In this document: positions 12,236 to 22,069 of the stretch, piece by piece | Numbering within the stretch: the stretch's first letter is position 1 | Layout of the letters: each line of letters opens with the position of its first letter | Origin: Mytilisepta virgata | Lineage: Eukaryota; Mollusca; Bivalvia; Mytilida; Mytilidae | Direction of reading: 5' to 3' | DNA: 64,000 nt | NCBI GenBank assembly: GCA_028015205.1 | Contig: CM051519.1 | Coordinates: forward strand, 45,116,979 to 45,180,978 | Program-made: the position numbers and the translations under genes | Notes under the pieces: model-generated | Told to the model about the DNA's origin: nothing | What the model saw: only the letters and a program-made list of their open reading frames with translations | Databases searched by the model: none

Positions 12236-13636
12236 AGTAGTATATGGGCACAGGAGAAAATTATCATTTGTGGATGATCATGTGGAGGATCATCCGAAAG
12301 TGAAGTCATCCGGAAATGACGTCACAGTCAGTAACGTCACCGGAACCGGAAGTGATTTGAGCGCATGCGCAACCGGAAGTGCCGTGTTTTCCCGCCATTT
12401 GAGTGAATTAGAGTTAGGGTTATGTTTAGGACTGAAATCCGTAAACGTTCGTTTCCGTCCGAAAAGACTCTGAAATTTTCGTTTCATTAGGATGCTCTCC
12501 TTCAGGTCCGCGTTACTTAGGGACAGCCATCTTTGAAGTCCATCATAACATCAACGAGACCGAGAACATTCGTTTCCGTCCGGAAAGACTCTAAAACTTC
12601 TGTTTCATAGGTTGCTCTCTTTCAGGTCAGCGTTACATGGACGCAGCCATCTTTGATGTCCATCGTAACATCAATGAGACCAAGAGGTAATTTATAACGA
12701 AACAGTGAGAATCTCACCTTCTCCTCGGCACACCAGCAGCAACAGCAGCAGCGAAAACAGCGACAAGAAGCCTCCAAAAACCGAAATGAGCACGCGAGTA
12801 AGGTCATGATTAGCGATGATCAGCAAAAAGCAAGAGAAAAACAGCAAGGAGCAAGAGAAGAGCGGCGATGACGAACAGCAACAAGTAACAGGAGCGAAAT
12901 GAGCACGCGAGTAAGGTCCTGAGTAGCGATGAGCAGAAAAGAGCAAGAGATGAGCAGCCTAGAGCAGCACGGAGCAAGAGATGGGCAGTGATGAGCAGCA
13001 CGGAGCAAGAGATGAGCAGTGATGAGCAGTGAAGAGCAATAGAAGAGCAGTGAAGTGTAATAGAGGAGCAGTGAAGAGCAGCCATGAGCAGCGCGGAGCA
13101 AGAGATGAGCAGCGAAGAGCAGCACGGAGCAACGATGAGCAAAAAAAGAGCGGGATAAGGGGAGATAATCCAATAGTGTACTTCGTATACTCTCGGACTT
13201 CGACATAACAGTGAGAGTATCAGACCCTACAGACCGATGAAAGATCCAGAGATGACCGGGAAGTGCGGGAAAAGGGAAATAATTCAATCTGAGTTCTGGT
13301 CAAGCATGGCACTTCCGGGTCCGTGACTTGCATCACTTCCATAAGTAAATAATGGGGAAATCCACTACTTCCGGTTGCGCAAATGACTTCCGGTTGTGCA
13401 AATGACTTCAGGGTCTGGTCACACATGCACAGACCACACATCCGGGTCCTAGCACGCGATTTGCGTCACTTCCGTAAACAAATGGCGGGAAAACACGGCA
13501 CTTCCGGTTGCGCATGCGCGCAAATCACTTCCGGGTACTTCCGGTTCCGGTCACGTGACTTCCGGATGACGTCACTTCCGGATTATCCTCCACATGATCC
13601 TCCACAAATGATTTGCCTGTGCCCATATACTACTCT
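12236..13636. mobile_element. Nested element with about 200-bp terminal inverted repeats and 6-bp target duplication
   Basis: The ends read AGTAGTATATGGGCACAG inward from both sides, and inversion continues for about 200 bases with clustered ACCGGAAGT/ACTTCCGGT motifs, TGACGTCA and GCGCATGCGC. CTCTAG flanks both ends, and element B keeps the empty CTCTAG site (reverse strand, near 22731-22736), which proves insertion and duplication. The inside has a roughly 120-bp direct repeat (12430-12690) and a GAGCAG-type minisatellite. No transposase. A 6-bp duplication, long TIRs and an AG start resemble Polinton termini, but IS3EU and Dada elements are alternatives; unproven. Confidence 0.75.
12900..13145 (+). 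repeat. GAGCAG/GAGCAAGAG minisatellite
   Basis: Purine-rich variants of GATGAGCAG and GGAGCAAGAG recur throughout. The complementary strand gives Cys/Ser/Leu-rich open frames that are composition artefacts. Confidence 0.85.
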
Positions 13637-13964
13637 CTAGCCAAAATTGGGGCAAATATCTATACTACTAAATCTAAAGACCGTTTTTTTGTTCACCTAA
13701 TAAACGTATAACCGAAGAAAGCTACAAGTCAAACTTATATAAGGGTATATATACTTGATAGTGTATACTGAAAATGTTACCCTTTTACATCGATTACTGT
13801 TTGAAACAATAAACAATTATACAAATTAATAAGTTCCGGAACTATCCGATGCGATTTCCTTTTAGTCATGTCATTATATTTCCGGTCTAATGTGCAGCGT
13901 CTAATGTAAGCAGTTTTAAACATGTTAAAGAACAAGTAGCAAGCAAGTAGCATAGATATCATCA

Positions 13965-14610
13965 TTCATAATGAGACAAAGTACTTGCCCCATTATACAC
14001 TAATCATGCTGTACCGAACTTGAAACAAACTACTCCCGGCCCCGATATTTATACACTGTACATGTACTCCCTGTCATGTAAAAACGTTGTTAAGGGCATA
14101 CGATACAGTAATGTCTAATGATCCCACGATTAGAATTTTTTGAAATTTTGAATGCAGGTCAATTTCAATGTACACGTTTGGAATATGCAGAGAAATTTAT
14201 TCTTTCATGATTTACTTTTCGATATATATATATATATTTCCGGTTGAAATTTTCAAATTTCGTATAAAAAGATAAAATTTCATAATTTAATACTTTTCGA
14301 AAAATTCACATAACTTTCAAACGGCAAGAGATAATTTCATACAGTTTTTTGCAATAGGTCTGCCATTGCGAAAACAACACGCACATTTTGGATGCATTAT
14401 TATCTCCCCTGCAACTATATCGTATGCCCTTAAGAGGTTAAAGGCAGTTTGGAGAAGATATTATGTTGTCTTATAATGAAACAAAGTACTTGCCCCATTA
14501 TACACTATTCAACACATAATCATGTTGTACCGAACTTGAAACAAACTACTCCCGGTCCCCATATTTATAAACTGTACGTGTACTCCCTGTCATGTAAAAA
14601 CTTTCAACTT
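13965..14610. repeat. About 135-bp direct repeat flanking a MITE
   Basis: 13965-14090 and 14470-14600 share ACAAAGTACTTGCCCCATTA and CTGTACCGAACTTGAAACAA-type sequence in the same orientation, with the TTAA MITE between the copies. Confidence 0.7.
14090..14433. mobile_element. TTAA-flanked MITE (piggyBac-type)
   Basis: TTAA is followed by GGGCATACGATA at the left end, and TATCGTATGCCC followed by TTAA closes the right end: 12-bp inverted repeats inside a TTAA target duplication, 344 bp in all. TTAA specificity with G-starting termini is typical of piggyBac-derived MITEs. No coding capacity. Confidence 0.7.
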
Positions 14611-14997
14611 TAATTTGCAACAAAGAACTATTTGACACTTAATGGCATGCAGGGGTTAAAGCTATTATACACGTGACTGACAATTTTCCACGGGTTTTTT
14701 CCTAGTTGTATTCGTAAAGTAGAGTCTGGTTGGCTTGTTTTGCTAGAACGGATGGTGTACACCCGGAATAAAAGAACGCTTATATTTTCATTGACATTTT
14801 ATTAAAAAATTTAAAATCTGAAATTAATAGCAGAAGAAACACTTAAAGGCCCACGTAGCAGGATTTTATCATGTGAACTGTGAATAAAATGTTTATTGAA
14901 GAACACTTCCAATTCGTCACTGAATATCGGCCATCGCTATTTGTACAAAAAGTTTGTACCAGGAACAAGACCCTTTATCTTAAGGGAGCAACCATAT

Positions 14998-14998
<1 letters not shown>

Positions 14999-15029
<31 letters not shown>
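14999..15029 (+). repeat. Poly-G tract (31 G)
   Basis: An uninterrupted run inside foldback element A. The equivalent place in element B (near 22460) is a C run, as expected for its inverted orientation. Confidence 0.95.
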
Positions 15030-15327
15030 CTAGGATCAAATGTTTGATCCTGCCTATATGTTTCGCCGGAATTTTGGTCCTGGATGTCTTTTTACGACCT
15101 AAATTTTTATTTCCATGTAAACCAAAAATTTCCTGATCGAACTACAACTCGAACTCGAATTATAACTCGAACTTTAACACGTACTTCAACTCGAACTGTA
15201 ACTGACCTCTAACTCTATCTTTAACTCGAACTCGATGTTTAGTCACACCCCAAAATGTATATATCTTAATAGAAGTAGGTCATGGCCCTTCTGTATAAAA
15301 CACTGAACAACTTAATTCAAATTGAGG

Positions 15328-15333
15328 TTTATT
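15328..15333 (-). terminator. Poly(A) signal of gene copy 2
   Basis: AATAAA on the minus strand lies about 80 bases downstream of the TGA at 15412-15414. The same arrangement is found in copy 3, which supports it as the shared 3' end signal. Confidence 0.6.
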
Positions 15334-15411
15334 ACGAAAATAAAGAAAACAAATTGCTGCATTATCAAACAATAAAAAGCTGTCGTCAATCGGTTCTTAG
15401 TCATGGTCACA

Positions 15412-18400
15412 TCATCGTGTTGCTATCCCTGGACACAGTCCCCAGGTTTTTCTTCCAATAGCATGTTTCCTGTACCAGCCAAATCCTACAGATCTTGACA
15501 TTAGCCATAATCTACAATGCACCTCTGCTTCTGAAACAACAATTGTAAATCTTCATATTAGATATTACATGTTACAAATCTAAAGCAAACTGAACGAAGA
15601 ATTTTATAAATGTAGGTTTTTAAAATCTATTCTTTAAAGTTTTTATTATATTTTGTTTGGTATCATTTTCATGCAGTTTTAAATTGTTAACATTTGGAAT
15701 TAATAGGGGTCTAGATTTCCATATTTCTAGCCTTAAACACCACTGAAGAGACATGATTTGTGAAAATGAGCAACTGGTGCATTAAGACTGTTAAATACTC
15801 CTGAAGTAAATTATGAAGTAGTTAACAATGTGAGAAAATCCATGTACACTTACCTTTTTCTAGGTTAATGAATCCATTTTTGTAGTTTGTATTAGCCAGC
15901 AGTATGACTGTTGAAGAGCGTGCAGACGCATAAAGGTTATCTACAATGATAAAAAGGCATATGAACGCTAAGGACAGAATATTTTCATAAAATGGATATG
16001 TATGTTTTGCTAGAACTTTGCATTCGTGTGATAAATAGTGTAAACGCTAACGAAAGGTCATTTTTCAGGCAGTGCCGTTCTGATTTTCACTTTCATAAGT
16101 AAGACGAAAAAAATAAACCTTCTTTATACTTACTTCTACCACGCTAAATTCTACAATTTTATAAAATTTACCATATTTGAAAGACAGCTTCAAATTAATG
16201 TTTACTTTGTAATTAAACTCACTTTTAATCCCAGAATTCTGCAATGAAATGCCTGTTGTTTCTGAACTCGGAACTTCCAGAATTGGTTTTGGAAGGTCTA
16301 CTGGACGACCTATTCCAGAGAGACTGTCCTACAAAATTCAATAAAACACTTATAGCAAGAATACACTTAATGAATAAAATATCTGCTCTAAACCTCGTGA
16401 CAATCGAAATTCTCCCTTTGGGTGGGGGGGGGGGGGGGGGGGGGGGGGTAAATTTGCTAAATATATAAAAATGTACTCAAATAAAGATGTTTAAATTAGT
16501 CTTCATGTTATTTACTGTTAAGTAATTCAATATGCGACTTTGTACAAATACAGAACTTTCAATGATATAAAATCGTGATGGGCGTATTACTAAACATTCT
16601 TCGTTCTGAGTTGCATTGGCCAAATCCATCTGTCCATTTTACAATGTTTCAATGATTTCTAATGTGTAAGGAATAAAACCGATTCAAAAACACTTGGCAT
16701 CTGCCATGAAACACATATAAAAATTGAATGTTACAATTACCTTTACATTTGGGTAGTTATAATACTGGCTAAAATGACTGTAAAAAGTTTTAGTGTTCAT
16801 CAAACTGCACAGAGAATCTATGGCTTCTTCAAAAGGTTTGGTTCTGAAATAACAATGTAAATTATATAAAATGACAACAACAAGAGTGGGACAGATGGAA
16901 TAAACTTTAAGGACGGTTCCGATGAAACAAGGGTCTATTTTAGAATTGGCATGAGCCTTTTTACTTTAGAGCATTCTTAGTTTCGGAAGAAAGAGGGGTC
17001 TATGAATAATCTATAAGGATTTCGAATTAGTTTCCCGAAAATTTTTTAAATGGTTTACTTCTGTGAGCATTTTCTCTGTCAATAACCAAAGCAAACATTT
17101 AAACTGATGCATCTAATTAAGATATCAGTAAATTTTAGATACTTGATAGAGCTGATCTTAAATCTCTCGTCTACTTTTATTTTATCACATGGCTCCGTGA
17201 GATATTTAGCAAATAGTTAATTGCACTGAGGGTCATATGCAATTGGCCGTATATGGACGGGTAGGTAGTCCTGAAAAAAATTATATGGACCGAAACTCAG
17301 CTGAGGTCCATATTATTTTTTAGGGCGACCTACCGGTCCATATACTGCCATATGACTATTCGCTATATTATACTTTTCCAATTAATTTGATAAATAGAAT
17401 CCGGAACGAGGCTTTCAATAACAATAAGCCCCGCAGACCAGTCCGATATATATAATGTTCAGCCGGTCCATATAGCATTTTATGGATCAGTTTTATTATA
17501 ATACACAAATAGAGAGTAAACTTCTTAAAAGTATAATATTTCTATTTATCTTATTTTTTATAACAGTTCCACCCATGAGTGTAATAGATTAAAGTATCAC
17601 ACTCTCTATTGAGAGCTTTACATAGATATATTTAAAATTCTGGTTGATATATACTTGTGTTTAGCTATCACCCTGAACTGTATGATCCAGATTATCACCT
17701 TTTAATACGCCAATCAAAACAAGCATTTTTGCATAAAGTATAATAAAATTCATTACCTATCATTTTTCTCACAACTGCTCATTGCTGTCTTTAAATTTTC
17801 CTGGATTGTTCTGATTCTGTCCCTTATATTTCTTAGTATCTGTGTTTCCATTTGTTTTGCCATCTGCGAAATGAGTTTGAGTTATTCATCATCTTTTTTT
17901 ACAATATAATTTCCGTGCATACAAATTGGGATGACAAAAACAACGAATCATTGTTTGCTTTCATAAAGGCCTTTGTCTAACACCTACTAGACTATGATAT
18001 AACTTTCAGATTTAACTTTGACACCATGTGATTAATTAGATGTCTCCTCTCCTCCTTATAAAGCCCTCGAGCTACCCTTTTTAGGGTGTTTTACAAACAA
18101 TTTCAGAGAAATTTACAGAAATGAGAAACACCCACCACCTGAAGGAAAACTGACAATCCTTGGAGTCGAATACAAAGCATCACAACCTGTTTTAAAAGTC
18201 ATACCCCATTGATGACAAACGATTGAACATTAATAATACTAAATGATAAAATCAGCCATATTTACATTCTGAATATTACTGCTGAAATCAGCTGCACCAG
18301 CTATCAGTTCTGTCAGCTTATGGTGTTCTTTTCTGTCTATCTTTACAAGCTTGTCCACTCTTTTTGACACAAAATATTTTAGTATTTTTGTTTTTATGCT

Positions 18401-20643
18401 GGAGTCGTCGTCAGAACTTTCTTTCATAATCTCATTAAGCTTGTGCTCATATTCATTCAGTTGTTGTTGATGATATCCATAGTTCTGTTATAAAACACAT
18501 TTTAATATTAAGTCATTTGCATTTACACCCATAACGGACTGATGACAATTATGATAAAAAAATACAAATATAACTTGAATTTCATGAATTTAGTAAATAA
18601 GTTGGCTCGCAATGTGTCACTAGTCTGACAATTCAGTAGAAAATGAGTCTCATCTTCCACCAAGTTATAAGAGGGACAAAGTCTTTGTTCTAGGAATGTT
18701 TTTTAGCGACCCATTTTCATTATTAGACAATGATCGCTAGATCTGAATTTAGGTAAATTCTGACGATTCTTGAAATTTTTTTCTTGTAAATATCCTTTTA
18801 AACCACATATGGTAGAGTAGAAAATAAAAAATATCACATAAAGAACAAGTTAATCTTTTAAAAACCGACAATTTCGAAAATCATCAGTTTTACTTTTTTC
18901 GCTTGAAATTATAAACAGAAAAGTTATTTTGAACAATGCCAATGGTTCTTATTTACCCTTTGTGTTCTGTCTAGTTCTGCCATAATTTCCATGTGTTTTC
19001 TGATGATGTCCAATAGGTTCGTTCTTGTTGTACTTTGACACCAGAGAAATGTTCCTTCAAATCTGTAAACAAATCAAAACAGAAACAGTAAAAATATTCT
19101 CATAGATGACGGACAAGATCTGTACTATGTTAAACACAAACTGCCTTCAGTTGAGATTGGTATGCCAGATTACCACACGAAGGCAAAATATCGCCCGAGA
19201 CGTAGTCGATGGTGATATTTTGTTTTGGGTGTGGTATTCTGGCATACCACCCTCAACTGCAGGCAGTATGTGTTATATTTTACTGAATGCAAAATATCTC
19301 TGCATACGGAGATGGTAAATCTCCCATATGGTATTCCTATCGCTAAGGTTGGAATACCACCCGCCGTTAAGAAGGGCGGGGCTTAGTTTAAGGTGGATTG
19401 AAATACCACATCTCTATCAAGCAACGAGAGATCAAGATTTTTGCATAAAGTATAATATCATTTCTTATTGTAACGTCCGTGATGTTAGAAAGAGGTTGCT
19501 ACCAGACAACAATATTGTTGTGTTTATGTTTTGATACTAGGCGGGCGTTTCACTAACTGCAATATACATGCATTAGAAAAATCTTTTTTCTTTTTTTAAA
19601 ATTTTTCCTTTATTTATATACTATTTTTACTATTTGAATGATAATGTCTAAATCATCACTGGATACTATATAAATATAAATCCTTCTGGCCTGGAAAATT
19701 TCAGTTCAACCCGAGTACAGCATGTCCCTAAAAATTAATTTTAGAACTTTTTTTTCAATATTCGCAAAAAATGCCGATAGTTTCCCCATATTAAATATGG
19801 AGGTTATCTGTAGATTAATGCAAATGGATTAGAACCATTGAAGATACAAATAAAAAATATTGAAAAATTGGTCATCAGAGTTCACTGTATGAAGAAACAA
19901 ATTCTGAACATTATATCCGTGGTATTATTTAACCTAAAGTGATGAATTTTGATTAATTAACAAGAGTGTTTTAGGCAGGATAAATTTATGCTTACGTGTA
20001 GTTTTTATAGATTTTAGGTCTGTTCAAGGTTACATTTTCTATGTTGGTATTCAGGTGCAGAGCAGCAGCCACATTGCCTAAACAAAACGCTATATCCATA
20101 ATGTCTGGAAAACCTGAAACTTGAAGAACCTTGTTTACTGTAGATGAACTATATTCACAGTGATAGTGTCTCTTATTACTGTGCGTTCACATATAGCTTA
20201 ATTGGACCAAAGATGGAGGCTGGAGAAACATCGATTCATTGAAAAAAAAATATTGTAATTTGAAATTCTTCGAAAACGCGTAATATAAATTATTGAAAAT
20301 CATTATTAAAAGTTGTTATTACTAGCTATTTGACAAGAGTGCGTGTTTTGTATTTATTTTCTTTTTTAGCTCGTTCCTCCATAATCAGTTCATTTTAATT
20401 AATTATCCTCGTTAATACGAATTATTACATAATATATACAAAATGAATTTCAACACGATACTTTAAATTGCTCTTTACTTATTTGTGAATATAAGAAACT
20501 CTTGCTCACCAGCTGATCTGAGTTTGTTTTGTTTTTCATAAATCTTTTTCAGTACAAATAAAGGTATTGGACTGCCATCCAGCTCTCCGGGTTTTCTTGA
20601 ATGTTCCACGAGTAGTCGGCTGTACCACTCCATTTTGTCGATT
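15412..20643 (-). CDS. Unrecognised triplicated gene, copy 2 (nine exons, 5' end uncertain)
   Basis: Exons in transcript order are 20510-20643, 19996-20113, 18957-19062, 18266-18484, 17757-17863, 16741-16843, 16223-16328, 15854-15940 and 15412-15530 (TGA). Exon lengths are 134, 118, 106, 219, 107, 103, 106, 87 and 119 bp. They join in frame with GT/AG introns into about 365 residues, with no internal stop. Features seen are a polar N-terminal part (IDKMEWYSRLLVEH), a Cys/Trp segment (FEGTFLWCQS), a highly charged helical middle (exons 4-5), a Ser/Pro-rich exon 7 and a C-terminus with STVILLANTNYKNGF and WLMSRSVGFGWYRK. No signal peptide or membrane segment is seen in the part available. I cannot assign the protein to a family. 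Identical exon lengths and preserved frame across copies support real coding sequence. An AATAAA lies 3' of the stop. Confidence 0.75.
16424..16448 (+). repeat. Poly-G tract in intron 6 of gene copy 2
   Basis: 25 G after TTTGGGT. In copy 3 the same place (31974-32043) has grown into a longer G tract broken by T and containing a duplicated TTTGGGT segment. Confidence 0.95.
18535..18745 (-). mobile_element. Degraded LINE 3'-terminal coding relic (unit 2)
   Basis: This is the counterpart of 1570-1880, lacking the part nearest exon 4. The minus strand reads as the acidic-HFLLNC tail typical of LINE ORF2 C-termini, with frame damage. Confidence 0.5.
19132..19282. repeat. Palindromic foldback repeat (unit 2, fullest form)
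   Basis: Arms of about 60 bases read inward, from the ACTGCC/GGCAGT ends to the AAAATATC/GATATTTT centre, around a short spacer containing GAGACGTAGTCGA. No coding capacity is seen; this is a MITE-like hairpin. Confidence 0.65.
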
Positions 20644-21277
20644 CTGAAAAAGAATTCTTGAATCATTGACTTATCTGATTTAGCGTATAGGACTATCGTG
20701 TTTTTCACTGCTTTTCTGCGTCTTGTATTTTTTTATTACTCAAAACCGAAAGTAGAACAAAGAAAAATAAAAACTAAAACAAGCAAAATGAAATTATAAA
20801 CAAGCGCATCACAACTAGCTATTCAAATTTGAGCCCGTCCAAAACCAATCCAAAACCATTTTTACTTTAACTCTAACACAGAACTATACTAAAATTTGCA
20901 AAATTATTATTTTTGAATATTTTTTCATGAACTTTTGCATATTTGATGCAACTTAGGAATAATATTCTTAATGTAGTAAAATCCCTTTAAAAGGATTGTC
21001 TCTCTTTTACATCGAAGATTCCATAGACAACATGTTTTTTGTCTCTGGACGACATGCTTGAACAAAATAAGGTAAGTTCAATTGTTAAGTTACGGCTTAG
21101 CTAGTTTCATCTGTAAACCAAAAATTATTCACTGAATTTTGAAAAGTCTATTCCGCAGACTGGAGATTACACACAGTAGTAACCATTGCTAATCAAAATC
21201 GGAGTCGAATACACCTCAGTAATATATGTATGTATGAAATCTGTTCTTCATGTAGAGTAACTTTTTGAAACAAAACA

Positions 21278-21650
21278 ACATGTATTACACATCAGAATCC
21301 GTTGCTGTTCCAGATTTGAGCCTGATGAAAAGAGAATTTCAAATGTATGTATTCTTTTTGCGTAGCTATATTTCAATCTTTTATTGAAGAAAGTCATTTT
21401 CTCATTCGTTCTGGATTTTTGTCGTGCGGAATAATTAACACGCATATAGAAATATATGTTTAATTAAATAATGGAAATAATTGATTATTTTGATATTCTG
21501 GTTCCTTCTTAAAAAAAAAATACCGAATATTCTAACGGAAAAATCCCGCTATTGGTTTGGCGATGAACAGCCGACCTAGAGACGGAATGGCAGTTCCAAA
21601 TAGTGATGAAAGGAAATCCTTTCTGCTGCCAGTATTATTATTTTGAAGTA
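21278..21650 (-). repeat. Inverted segment in unit 2
   Basis: The reverse complement matches 5955-6345 and 40650-41025. Adjacent sequence on both sides remains in the normal orientation or is replaced by other repeats, so the inversion is local and specific to unit 2. Confidence 0.7.
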
Positions 21651-21681
21651 ATAATAAATTATATATTTTATTATTAAAGCT

Positions 21682-21803
21682 TTCTGACTTGGGACAGGCG
21701 CAAAAATATGGCGGGGTTAAACATGTGTTATGAGATCTCAACCCTCTCCTATACCTCTAGCCATTGTGGAATAAACAAACACATAGCGATACGCACAGTA
21801 GTG
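21682..21803 (+). repeat. Mussel-type dispersed repeat, tail copy
   Basis: CTGACTTGGGACAGGCGCAA through CTCAACCCTCTCCTATACCT and TAGCCATTGTGGAATAAACA, as at 7598-7700. Confidence 0.6.
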
Positions 21804-22069
21804 GGGTTTGAAGGATAGAGAACATGACCTTGATTTTTTTAATTTATGAATAGAGAATAATGATGTTTTACAGTATAAAAAATACTGGTCACAGAAAAAT
21901 CATACAGATTTACACGTGAAAAACAAGTCATTAGGCCTATAGTTTGGGGGCATTTACCTTGCAATCCATAGGTACATGTAACATGTAACTTGTAATTTGT
22001 TAACTTGTTTACTGAACCCTTCTTGGGTATGGGAATTTTTTCGTATTTCTTTATAGGTATAAATAATAT

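Larger units (their letters stand above)
10393..15250. mobile_element. Foldback-like element A with hexamer-built terminal inverted repeats
   Basis: Both ends carry GGTGTGACTAAACATCGAGT in inverted orientation, followed inward by degenerate GAGTTC/GAGTTA hexamers (10410-10600 on the left, 15138-15240 on the right). The interior, which lacks a transposase frame, is partly the reverse complement of element B. It is enlarged by a nested long-TIR element (12236-13636) and a TTAA MITE (14090-14433). The left flank equals the unit 2 sequence at 28252 and the right flank equals 30795. The roughly 2.5 kb lying between these points in unit 2 is missing here, and no target duplication is visible, so a deletion or recombination accompanied the event. 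Confidence 0.75.
1..16851. repeat. Tandem segmental duplication, unit 1 (left part of array)
   Basis: The first bases match the sequence at 16852 and again at 32453, and similarity continues in the same order with interruptions. The unit holds five exons of gene copy 1 (minus), a pearl-like insert, a palindrome, a mussel-type dispersed repeat, a reverse-transcriptase relic and foldback element A. Its right end carries the 3' exons of gene copy 2, because a gene spans each unit junction. Homology is seen by eye in exons and in introns; no alignment was run. Confidence 0.85.

Noticed and set aside
12692..13287. Overlapping Cys/Ser/Leu-rich minus-strand frames
   Set aside because: They are the complement of a GAGCAG-type minisatellite; no conserved frame and no splice structure.
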